A stretch of DNA of 64,000 bases, from NCBI GenBank assembly GCA_016801885.1, contig CM028897.1, forward strand, positions 7,998,501-8,062,500. The letters run 5' to 3'. Positions within the stretch are counted from its first letter, which is position 1. Each line of letters starts with the position of its first letter. The position numbers were made by a program, and so were the translations under genes. Origin of the DNA: Toxotes chatareus (Eukaryota; Chordata; Actinopteri; Toxotidae). A model generated the notes under the pieces. It did no database searches, had not been told where the DNA came from, and saw nothing but the letters and a program-made list of their open reading frames with translations. This document shows, piece after piece, positions 11,380 to 45,600 of the stretch.

Positions 11380-14021
11380 GATTTAGTCCAAATACACAGA
11401 ACAAAAGTCAATTACTATGACTACTGATTGTTTGTCTTCATCACTTTACATAACGTGAAAACGCATGTGCTGATTAAAGGTGATCATTGTTCGAGCGATG
11501 CGTCTCTGCAGCAGACAGCCTGCCAGTACAAGGTTGCCATAGGAACATGTATTGGTTTAGATGTAGAAAGGCAAGTGAGGAGAGAAAACACAGGAGGGGG
11601 CTCTACGTTATCTGAGATGGAGAGCAAGAGTGGATCACACAGGACACAAGGAGACACCAACCACCAGAGCCAGTCCCTTTATTGTACACAACACCTCTTT
11701 ATTTACTCTCCTTTCTAAATTAGTTCATTTTGTTTATTCAAATCAATTAATTGCTACAGAGGCACTTGACAAGGCTTTGCAAAACAAAAAGAAAGAAATT
11801 TTTGCAAGTTGGTTTCCAACCCCTTCTACCAGATCCAGAAAGGGAAGGGAAAGAGGAAGGAGGCAGGGTCCAACCTAATGTATCACAGGGCATTTACAGT
11901 CCTTGCTTCTCAAAGGCAGGCTGAAGTGACAGGCACAAGGGAATTGGCCAATAAGAAATGAATGAACCACACTTTGTGAACCATTGAAAGATCTAATGTG
12001 AAGGCTTTTCAATCTGAAGATTCAGGGCTGTTTTCTTAGAACATTTTACCTTCTGGCACTGTCACTGAAAGCCAGACCTGCAGAGAAATGCACTGGGAGA
12101 AAAAGCACATTCTGTCTCAAGAGTCTGTGGTTTGGGAAATTCTATACAGTTTCTTTGTCTTGTCATACTGCCTGATTACGTTTCTATCCTCTGTAGTGAG
12201 AATGGAGAACAGTCTAGACAGCTTCTCATGACAGGATGTGCCTTCATTCACCACAACTCCCACCACCCGCTCACCACCTCTACTGATCAAACCAAAAACA
12301 GAAAACATCCAAGTAACCCAACATCACTCCCCACCTGACCGGTTTTCCCCTTAATACCGAAAAATGTTCCAGAAAAATTGGTTTTAAATGGTCAAAGAGC
12401 AATCAAAAGATCATTATCAAATAATCACAGCTGTATACGTTCAGCCCCAAGTGCCCTCCCAACACACAACATGTTTAGACAGTAGCAGAACCCCAAATAA
12501 CAGTCCAGTTGAATCTGGGAGGCTGAGTAGCATTTAGTTATACAGAGCTGACACAACTGCAGCCAAAAACATCAAAAGAAATAACAAATGCCCAGGTTAT
12601 AAATAATGCATCAGAAGATGACCAATCTTTTTTTCCCCCTACATCCAAAGCTAATGAAATGACAGTGTTAGTGCTCCCTGTAAAGACACCTACAGCTGCA
12701 TTTTAACATGTTGGGCATTGATTCTAATAGCACGTTTTTGTGATCATCCCTGCGATTAAATGAAATACAAGTGCTAAATCCCCAGTCTAGCCCAGCTATA
12801 TACAATGATGTTTTTAATGCACAGAAGCAGAACTGAAAGCAATAATAAATGTCCAGAAAGAGATGTGCCAAATCCTCAATGCTAAATACCATCTTTGTAC
12901 TCGAAATCACAGATCCGTCCTTATTGACAACCCCCCCAAACCACCACCGCTTCACTGAGTTTTATCCTCTCTGAGAGGGAACTGTACTGTGTGCTCCGTT
13001 CTATATGAATCAGCTAATCCAGGAATGAACAAAGTCTAACCAAAGGCCTCATTGGGGATCGACTGAGACTAAAGGGATTTAAATTCATGGCTTGAACAAC
13101 TCAGAATTAGAGGAGAGGACGCTTCCTCTCCTGGGTTTTTGTGCATAGTGTCCTGCATCCCGTTATGTGTGGCTTGCTATAAGGCTAGATGGTTAGAAGT
13201 GCTTGGATCATATTGGTCAGTCTGGCTGATGTCTTTTCATTGGGGAAGGATATTTTACAGAGGGGGAACTGAAGCTACTCTCTCAGTCTCGTGCAGCCCT
13301 GCCGTGTGTCTTTTTATGCTTTGTTTTTGCTGAGATTAGGATTTCGTTTTTAAAGCTACATTTATGACGGTCATTAAAAAGGACAAAGTCACTCAAATAA
13401 AATAACAAGGGAAAAAAAAATGTAATCGACACCACCAAAATAATAACAGTGATAATGAGCTATTGTTTCTCAGTATGAAATCAGTTTGGAAATGAAAACC
13501 CAGTAAAACATTAAACATTAAGGTTTAAGTGTGTATATTACACAGTGATCTAGACTTGGGTGTCAGGGCCAATCTAAAAAGGTGGAGGGAGGGGAGAGGA
13601 AAGCCAGCCTGTAACAGTTATTAAGTTATTTAGTGGGCAGCTCCAGGAATCTTGTCAGAGGAAATAAACCAGTTATTACAGTTAAAAAAAAAAGCTCTTG
13701 GACTAAATTTGATACATCATCTCCAACTGGTAGAAGCTAACGCATCCCACTGATGAGCTGTGTTTTTATTTTGTATTACACAATTTCCACAGCAGTCAAA
13801 TGCAATATTCAAGTGGTTAAGGGCTTTCTTTCGTTCATGTGCACTGATAAAGACGGTATTAGCAGCTTATTAACATTGCTTGAACAGACATGTATACGGC
13901 TGGACGATGCACTTTATGCACCACTATGAGTTGGCCCCTCCCCTCGAGCCCCCGCCCTACAGTGTGCAGATACACACACCCACACACAAACACACACACA
14001 TGGGTGGGCTTGGCCACAGGT
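11380..14021 (-). other. dnm2: Probable 3' UTR and downstream flank of dnm2
   Basis: Sequence downstream of the dnm2 stop on the minus strand, with no recognisable exon on either strand. Minus-strand AATAAA hexamers occur at the complements of about 13765-13770 (some 250 nt after the stop), 11676-11681 and 11695-11700, so the UTR could be short or more than 2 kb long. GC-rich sequence with CA repeats (13,960-14,010) lies directly after the stop. The choice of site cannot be made from the sequence. Confidence 0.4.
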
Positions 14022-36344
<22,323 letters not shown>

Positions 36345-36861
36345 GGCTTCGTTAGCTTGGAGAGCCCCCTCAACACAACACAGACCGGAGACTAACGCTA
36401 GCCGCGCTTACTAGCTAGGTAATGTTAGCTTAGCAGCAAGGTGCTCTCGGGTTACTCTGTTGAGTTCCGCCGCTTCAAACAGCTTGGGCTTTTACTCTCT
36501 CTTGAACACTTGAGCGGTTACCGGTAATGCAGTTCACACTTATATCATTTCGTGTTCTTTTAAGTGCATCAGCTAAATACTCTGTCAATCGAAACGGACG
36601 GAAAACTCGCAAAACAAAACTTCCTCTACACAAACACCATCCGGTCAGGGGAGACGACATCCGATCGAAACCGGTGAGTATAGACCCGCCTCATGTCTGA
36701 GAATCCTACCAGACTATTGGCTAATTTTGTGCCTCTCCACCAAGATATATTTCTGATTGGATAAGTAAAAGGCGTGCACTTCATTCTGATCAAATTGCTG
36801 ATTTTGGATTGGTCAGTGCTATTGTCAACTGCAGCCGATTACGTCACATGTTCACTGCAAC
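36345..36861. promoter_or_regulatory. Shared head-to-head promoter of dnm2 and qtrt1
   Basis: Only 517 bp separate the two divergent start codons. On the plus strand three ATTGG (inverted CCAAT) boxes occur at 36716-36720, 36756-36760 and 36808-36812, and an ATF/CREB-like TTACGTCA at 36839-36846 overlaps a CACATG E-box just before the qtrt1 ATG. No TATA box is evident. Repeated CCAAT boxes are common in bidirectional housekeeping promoters (NF-Y type). Actual transcription starts cannot be seen. Confidence 0.6.
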
Positions 36862-39800
36862 ATGGCTGCCTCTGTAGAGTGTGGAGTTGATTCAAATACT
36901 CCAGAAAACCACATGTCCCTAAAGAAAGCTCTGTCTGCAGGCGCTCCTCTCTCACTGCGAATCGTTGCCGAATGCTCAGTGACAAAAGCAAGAGCTTGTG
37001 ATCTAATACTGCCACACTGCGCCGTCAGCACCCCGGTTTTCATGCCTGTCGGTACTCAGGGGACTCTGAAGGGAATCGCTGTGGATCAGCTGGAGGGTCT
37101 TGGATGTCAGATTTGTCTTGGGAACACGTACCACCTGGGCATGAGACCGGTAGGTGACACTATTATAACATCAGTCCCGCTTTTCTTATGATTTATTTGG
37201 CTTTAACTGTTGCTGTGCGAATTCACGACATCTATTTCTGTAGTAAATGTGTTTTTCAATTTCAACTCTGGATACAGGGACCTGATTTGATCGAGAAAGC
37301 CAATGGATTACATGGGTTCATGAACTGGAGGAGAAATCTTTTAACAGTGAGTGTGGTTTTTTTTAAATAATTCATGAATGATGAAAGAGTTGAAAGCAAC
37401 AGGAGATTTTTTTTTGTTTGTGTGTTCACAAAAGCACAAGTGGTCCTGTCTTGCTTTGTGCTGAAATCTTGTGTCTCACTTCCTTCATCTTACAGGACAG
37501 TGGAGGCTTTCAGATGGTGTCTCTTGTTGAACTCTCAGAGGTCACTGAGGAAGGGGTCAAGTTCAAGTCCCCCTATGATGGCAAAGAGATCCTTCTAACT
37601 CCAGAGAAATCCATCAGCATACAGAACAGTCTGGGTCAGCACGGAGTAAAATCATTTGAATGAGTGTTAAGTAACAAACAACAATTTGCCAGTGGCTAAC
37701 AGACTGCTTCTCCATGTTTCTCTGTGTTTTTCCAGGGTCAGACATCATGATGCAGTTGGACGATGTGGTCAGCAGTACTGTGACAGGACCACGGGTAGAG
37801 GAGGCTATGCACAGATCCATTCGCTGGCTGGACCGCTGCATAGCAGCCAATAAAAATCCAGACAAACAGAACCTTTTTGCCATCATACAGGGGGGTTGAA
37901 TGCAGACCTGCGCAAGGCTTGTCTAGATGGTAAAAAAAATCACCTACCTTTGTCACTTTAATTTGGAAAGTGGCCACAGAAAGGTTACATGACATGTTTC
38001 TCTGATCCATGTGTCCATGAATATAAATGAGCTTTTACATCCTGATCCGACAAGGAAATATGTATGAATCAAACAAGTGGGAGGTAGCTTAGATAGTAAC
38101 AGTCTTGTTCAAAGAGTCAGGATATGAAGAGGAATCCAGTAATACAGAACTGTTTACTGTCAAATTTAAAGGCCGTAAACACTGTCCAAAGATACTGGCA
38201 GAATTGCATTTTGGCAAGCCCAACAGAAATTCACACAAATAGTTGTACTCTAGACACTGATGATATAAAGTGGAACTTGCACGGTAGATATCTTATACCC
38301 TTCCTGTAGAAATGACTCAGCGCGATGTTCCTGGTTTTGCCATCGGAGGCCTGAGTGGAGGAGAGGAGAAGGATGACTTCTGGAGGATGGTCACGCTAAG
38401 CACTGACCACCTGCCACGAGAAAAGCCTCGATACCTCATGGGTGTGGGGTACGTTTGCAGTAAAATATACAGTACAATTCCCAATGAGAACTGTGCTGGC
38501 TATGATGTTATTAATTGACACAAGAATTTGTGTAATCCTTTAACTCTGCAGGTATGCAGTGGATTTGGTGGTGTGTGTGTCGCTCTGGGATGTGATATGT
38601 TTGACTGCGTGTTCCCCACACGCACTGCAGTAAGCTCTCTTTACCCCACAGACTGATAAATCTCTTTAATAGTTATAATTCCATATCAAGACCTGATTTT
38701 TTTTCCCCTTCAGAGGTTTGGTTCTGCCTTGGTGCCTTGGGGATCTCTCCAGGTAAAACATAAGCAGTATGCCAAGGACTTCCAGCCCATAGACCCAGAC
38801 TGCCAGTGTCCCACCTGCAAGAGGTAAGTTGAGAACAAACAACAGATCATTGTGTCGACTTGGAGGGTTGTCTTACATGATAAGTCTTGCAGGTTGTTCC
38901 TCTTTGGTATATCAAAACGTTTTTCTTGCCAGAACAGAGATATAAGTTAAAAGTAAATAAAGGATGCTTTTTCTGATCAAAGGCTAACCATTATTTTTCT
39001 GAGCATTTATTTTTAATCTATGATTTTCAATGTATAATGTCTAATAACACTATGTAATAGACTTACAGGTACCTTAAATAACTGCTTTAATTTCACATAG
39101 TTGAAAATATTCTGACAATTTAAGAAGAGTGTGTTGTGAGAGAAGTATGTATGTTTGCAGATAGGCATATTTCATCAGTTCTGCACTTTGTTTTCCAGTG
39201 AATGATGCCTGGTGTTAAGACATTTTGTGCCATGGATATGTTGTGACACTGTATTTCTGGAAGGCAGATGTGAATAATATTCTTGTTTTCTGTTTCAGAC
39301 ATAGTCGAGCTTACCTGCATGCTCTGTTTAAGAATGACACTGCAGCCATGCATCACATCACCATCCATAACATTGCCTACCAGGTGAGTCTCAGAAAAGT
39401 TAATATAATTGCTTGATTCCAAAATGAACACAAAATGTATAAAATTCAACATAGAACATGTAGATGTGACACAGTACATTGAAATGACTCAGTGGCCACT
39501 TTACTGGGTATACCTGTACAATATATTGCAATGTAATACATCATATCCTCCATAAATTGTACCTTTTCTGAAGTTTTTTAATTTTCCGTATTTGATGACT
39601 TTATCAGAAATGTGTTTAATTCAATTATATGTTTGTCACTGTGTATGTTCTTGATGCTGATTATAACCACACTATTAATCCATTTGGCCGAGTATATATG
39701 TCTTTTTTTTTTTTTTTTACAATAAATTTACAAACAAACTATTTTGAATTGGTCTACATTTGTAGTTTAAATTTATATACGTATATCAAATCACCACAGT

Positions 39801-40364
39801 TTTTTAAAATATTTTTTAAAAATTATTTTCATATTTTCTTTAAAAGAGTTGATATATCTGAGAAACACTTCACAGATCAAGTGTGTTTTATCAGTTAATT
39901 CATTTCCCGTGTGTGTGCCTCATATCAGTGTATCAGTACTCTCTGTACCCCAAAATAGCACAAACTAGCTCTGCTGCTCTGGCATAATCAAAACACTGAA
40001 GCCGTTCTAGCAAGGGGGCTCTAGGGATGTCTGTGTTGATTGGCCTGTGGGCCGTCACTCTGCCACTTCAGCACTGCCGTGCTAAATAGTAGCATGTAAA
40101 CATTTTTACTGTGTGCTCTGAGGACGCTGGCCTGACCTGTGGCTGACTGATGCATGCATTATTATAATCACATTATTTTCCCTCTGTGCACCAAACATTT
40201 CTGTTTTTCAGCTCACCCTGATGCGCTCCGTGAGACAGAGCATTGTGGAGGGCCGCTTCCCCGAGTTTATACGGGCGTTCATGAAGCGGATGTTTCCCTC
40301 TCGTGACCAGTACCCCAGCTGGGCTGTGGACGCTTTAGCCTCTGTCAATGTCACATTGGAATAG
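36862..40364 (+). CDS. qtrt1: Queuine tRNA-ribosyltransferase catalytic subunit 1, with two frame breaks
   Basis: Exchanges guanine-34 for queuine in tRNAs with GUN anticodons, as a heterodimer with QTRT2. Nine exons: 36862-37149, 37278-37346, 37496-37634, 37736-37929, 38310-38448, 38552-38629, 38714-38823, 39299-39383 and 40212-40364. Visible: LGNTYHL, DSGGFQM with the general-base Asp, the IIQGG substrate loop, MFDCVFPTR with the nucleophile Asp, and a zinc site CQCPTC with a downstream His. Splice sites and phases agree throughout once two indels are discounted: one base missing after the G-run at 37890-37895 (stop at 37897-37899), and two extra bases in the GT run ending at 38580. Intended length would be 417 residues (human 403). 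Sequence error, a damaged allele or a pseudogene remain possible; all else looks functional. Confidence 0.85.
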
Positions 40365-40537
40365 AACTTGGAAGGAGACAGTTTTACTTTAAATGGACAT
40401 AAATGTCAGTGACTGAAACATTTTATATCTTTTAAATGACTTGTTTTTAAGGATGATTGTTTTCTACTCTTTGTTTATATTCGTATTTGCCTCGCCCGTT
40501 TTGTAGGCGGTGAAGCAAATGGCTTTTGATCCAAAGG

Positions 40538-40543
40538 AATAAA
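40538..40543 (+). terminator. qtrt1: Candidate poly(A) signal of qtrt1
   Basis: AATAAA 174 nt after the qtrt1 stop codon, the first canonical hexamer on that strand, in a context typical of a short 3' UTR. Confidence 0.6.
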
Positions 40544-40559
40544 GCCTGATTGCCTTTTA

Positions 40560-42480
40560 CAACAACCTTCTTTACTCAGCCTCTGAAAATTACAGAGTAT
40601 ATATTATGAAAATGTGAGACTGAATGGGGTTTAAATGAGGTTTGAAACACATGAACTATCTCCTCTGATATGCTCAGACACTTTTTGTTGTTACCATGGC
40701 TACACAGCTAGGCCCACCCACTTGAAATGAAATGTTTTTCCTTCCTGTCAACCTCTTTGTATTTTTTTTTTGTGCCTGAGCATATTACAGATAAATCTAT
40801 GTGTATTCTGGTGTTTTAACCTACATCCTAACTGACTAGTTGTTGTCACCTGTTTGATCACATAAATGAACCTAGCTCACGATAGATTGTGTGCTTGTAT
40901 CATGATGACCACCAGAGGGCAAAGTAGACAAAATCAGTGACAGTAAAACTGAATGATATTCAGTATAAATTTCCTAATAGAGCAAGCAGCAGTTCAGCTG
41001 TCTCTCAGTAAAAATAACATATGATTACAGTTAGATTAGGAATATGAGCTGAAATGTAGGAGGGTGCAAAAACACTGACAAAAGAATTATTCACAGTCCA
41101 AATTCTGCATCTATCTAAATAGAATCAAATCATTCTTAAGGCCCATTGTTCTTCTTTTCCTCATCAATTCAATGGGCAATAATGCTTTCTGACCCTCTGA
41201 GTGAATGTCTTGTTTGGAGCTTACAGAGGTGCTGGTCTGTCAAGGCTCATTTGTGCGTGATTAATATTAATCATTGGAAGTTAATTTGAATAACACCTGT
41301 TGTCTGTGGCTTTGAGTCAACAGTGCTCTTAAGCACCATATTTGAATTTCATTATGGCTTCTGTTATGGCTACAGGCTTTACAAGATTAAACCTGTGACA
41401 TGTACTGAGTGGCAGGCAAACTCATATGTAGCACAGCAGTGTAATACCACAATACAAATACTGGGTTTGGTGCATAATGAGAGTAGTTTACAAGTGGTTA
41501 AGCCTTAAGTGTTTAGTAATTAGTCACAATATGAGTGGAATTAAATATTCATGAGAGGAAATATGATAATAGTAGGTCCAAATTGTGGTCTTACATTATA
41601 GTCCACATTCACTTTAACTTCTAGTTGTGAATGCAATGATTGCATTGTTTTTAAACAGCTAATGGCATTTTGTTTCTTTTTCCTGAGAAGGGATGTTTTC
41701 CCTAGAACATCCTCAGCCTCAACTGTGTATTTTGATTATATTTAGCATATGGATGCTTAGTGAGAGAGCAACAGCACTCAGAGCTCAGTTGGCAAGCCGT
41801 GCAAAATCGTGTTAAGTGTCTGAAAATGAATGTAAACGACCAAAGCCTTGCTCTAAACAAATTGGATCTGTTCTCACACACACGTTTCAGCAAGACAATT
41901 CCCAGCTTGTCATATGTGCTTCCTTAAACTGACTCTAAAAAGAACTATAACCCCATAATATTTAGTGGAAGTCTAGTTAAAATAAGGAAAACTACAGCTC
42001 TCCATGCAGAAATTATAAATGTACGTAAGCGTCGTTGTAGACTCACGACTGAGATACGCGCAGGTCTCCACAGAAGTATGATAGACATTTCTTAGGATCA
42101 CGTGTGTATGTGTAGCAATTATCATTCAGGATTGCAGAGAACAGTACTGTGTTCGTAACGCAGCGCAGATGTTGATGGTTCATTATTCTGGATTTTTCTA
42201 GGGTATTGGTTTTTTTTTTTTTTACTATTGTCGCCTTTTTTTGTTATTTCTGAGATGAAAAGTCATCGCAACAGTACAGTATTCCTCAACGGCTGCTTGC
42301 ACATTTGCTGTCAGTGCGTCCATGCGGAGCTCAGGCAGGGAGGATGCTGGTGTTGAGGGAGACAACCAGTTGCTCTCCAGCTGTCACAGTAAAAGTGGAG
42401 CCTCCCCCACGCACCGACGGATGAACATCCTCGACCTGTTGCCTCGGCTGAAAGAAAAGTAAAGCTGCATTGTGACGGGA
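40560..42480. other. Intergenic DNA between qtrt1 and the KCNT gene
   Basis: AT-rich, with no recognisable exon on either strand. A poly-T tract occurs at about 42,210-42,224. The right-hand 200 bp are probably KCNT promoter or 5' UTR. Nothing else was identified. Confidence 0.5.
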
Positions 42481-42689
42481 GCCAGAAAAGAGAGAAGTTG
42501 ATTTTTTTTCTGTTTAGGAGGGAGGTCGAAAACGAAACCATGAGGTGTATCAATGTGTTCTTTATTAATCTACGTTTATAGCAGAAAGAAGAGGAACGGA
42601 GTTGGATTTGTGGGGTTCCACCTCCTCGGTGTGGAGGTGCGGTTTACGGTGATATCAGCCTCTGTCTCTGGGCCCTGAGGAGGGAGACC

Positions 42690-45600
42690 ATGGTCGAACT
42701 GGAGAAGGAGGTCCTCCCGCTGCCCCCTCGGTACCGGTTCCGAGACCTGTTGCTTGGGGACTGGCAGACCGACGACAGGTAAATACTTTCACCGTTTACG
42801 CACGGCGCACTGAATCCCTTTGCGCATCTGTGCGCCACGAGAGCACCCCATCACCTTGTGTAAAAAGTGCTCATTTGTTCTGCGTTTGTATTTTCTCTCT
42901 GTCATCTCATGGATTCAGGTGTAATAATGTGTTGGGGTATTTTACTGTCAGCTGTGCAGCTCTGTTATGGATGCTGCAGCAGGTTTATTCGTTCCCCTGT
43001 GAGCGCAGAAGAGAGGCTAACACTGATAATGCAATACTTTCACACCAAAAGCAATATACTCATTAGACCATATATATAGAAAAATACTCAAAAGAGATTG
43101 AAAGACTAAATATGAATTCAGGAATTTTTAGTTCATTTATTTTCAAACATTTGAAACATTTTTTTTTTAAATCCTCTGGTGGCATCCACCAGGAAGGAAA
43201 TGAAGACCTACAGTATGTCACCATATTTGTGTTACTCCTCATGCCATAATTCCTGAGATTTACAGTGAACTATCTGCCACCTGGACAGGCAATTTCGAGA
43301 GGGTGGTCTCCATAACTGGCAATTAACCTTTGCTTACACTCTATTTACAGGACTGCAGATTTGACGTGCCATATGATATGCATTGCTTAATTTGGCTCTT
43401 TCATTATGCTGCCTAATGGAAAACCTTAACCTTCATTTCACGCGTGGTGTCTCCTGTTGCTAGGTGGAAATGAGGACAAAAATGCTTGTGAACTTGAGTG
43501 GGTGTTTTGAATCAGATAATAGGTGGAACCTGTTACTGAAAGCATGGAAGAGGTGACCTATTCAGTTTAAGCCATTGCCAAGATTTATAACAGAGACAGT
43601 GCTGCTATATTGTACATTAAACAGTGGCCCCATCTGTCAATAGTGCTTATATTATTGAAACTATCAATGCTAAAGCCCACAGTGCTGTCCTTTTATGTGA
43701 TAAATCAAATTATTTTACGATGTATCTGTTTCCCTGACTTCTTAAAGGGTCTTACTCTGCACAGCTGAAGCCTAAACAGGCCTGCTCACCCTGGTCGTGC
43801 TCCTCAGGCCATCTGTAATTTGTCGGCTACTGCCCAAGGACTAATGTTTCCAAACCAGAGTGTAGTGTGATCTCAGTCACCTGATTACAGAGGTTCAGTG
43901 ATGGGTGCGTGGGGGGGTTGCTGCTTTTTTCTGGGAAATCCATGAGACATAAAGGGACTTTTTATAGTCTACATCCTCTAAAGAAAGCGAACAAAAAACA
44001 ACAACAGCTGGCAACACAGTGAATGATTTCACTAAATGAATGTCACAGAAGCAAAATAGGTGTACAGTGGCCATGTGGTTGTGATTTATTGGGTTGGTTT
44101 GAAGGCTGCTGAGACAATTGGAAGGGATGGTGTGTCAGTACCACAGATGTTCTGTAATACCCTCCAAACACATGATGCGGATAAGTGTTTTTCGGGGATA
44201 TCCTGTTGTTGATCATTTTGAAAAGCTCTAGAAGGCTCCAATTAAACCAGTGTGTGGGTTGTGTATGTTATATTTATTTTGTCACATTGCAGAGCTGCAA
44301 TGTCCAGCACAAACATGCCTGTTTCATAATCTAATTATGAGCATTTGTATCTAGCATAGTATTGTGCATCTGATGTGTCCAGTTTCAGTGTTAAATCTCT
44401 GAGTATGCGTCTAAGCATCGGTGTGCATGCATGCTTTCACATACAAACATCTAGACACTTGAGCAATTGAGCGATTGTCAGAGGGTAAAGGTGTTGATCT
44501 CAATGCCCATGGAGTATTACATGCAGTAAAATGGACTGATTCGAAGGAAAGAACTGTAATTGATTGTGACAGAAAGCTTAATTATGGCTGAATCACACAG
44601 TTTGTCTGCCATGGTCCATTAATCTAGGAGTAGCCTTTAAGTAACCCCCCCCCCTTCCCAAGAACCAGATGCTCCCAATGGGCGCAGGGGTACAGACAGC
44701 ACCATACAGTATGACTGCAATGGTCCCAGCTCAAACACACTCTCATACATAAGAATGTCAACATGTGTACGCATAAGTTATCTCCTTGACACATATGGCT
44801 GCACTCTGGGAAAACATACATTACTGAGCACCATAATCCCTCTTCTGTCACCCTCTGAGGACCTTCTCCCTGCCCTCCACTCCTCTCCGCATGAATCCGT
44901 CTGGGTGTGTGTGTGTACGTGCTTCTGTGTGTCTATACGTTGCCCTCCATTAACATCAACCCCCCACCCCTCCTCTGCATCTTAGTTCTGATTGAAGTGC
45001 CTCCAATACCATGTTTTTTACCCTTTCAAGAGCTCTCCTGTAATTCACTGGAATACATTTTGTGGGAGCTGTTGAAAGGCTCTCAGGTGAGGCAATTTTC
45101 AGCACAGACTTTTAAAGATGGGAGTTGATTTGATAATTTTATTTCACACATAGGGATCTCCTGTCCTCCTGATTGTATTGTTGCTAGTATCTATAGTGCC
45201 TAAGGTTTGTATTTATTTATTTATTTATTTTTAGTGGAGCTGTGTCCTAGGACATTGTGGTTTGTGTGGGTGGGGGATGCCCTGGCCCTCATGTTTATAT
45301 TAATGAATATTTTACACTTTAATTTGACACTGCTCTTTGTCTTTGAAAATCCAGCATACCAAAAATAAATTTTGCTCCGTTTACTGTGTACAGACTGAAA
45401 TTTGAATAGGAGTCTGCCACTGAAACTTTGGTTACAACAGCCAATTATCCTTATCTGTGTAGTTCCCTTAATTTCAATCAAGGTTGTGCCTGGTAATTGA
45501 TCAGTAAGTTAATGTGTGTCCTGCCGTTACAGAAATGTGTCAAGGACAGAGAAGTAGGAGCATTTTAATGCCACTGTTCCAGTTGCACTGACACAAGTTA

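Noticed and set aside
36475..36660. 61-codon minus-strand frame in the dnm2-qtrt1 promoter
   Set aside because: No motif; short, and located where transcription starts and UTRs are expected.
39490..39520. CAGTGGCCACTTTACTGGGT, resembling the end of a common fish DNA transposon
   Set aside because: No matching inverted end was found downstream in the AT-rich flank, so no element could be delimited.
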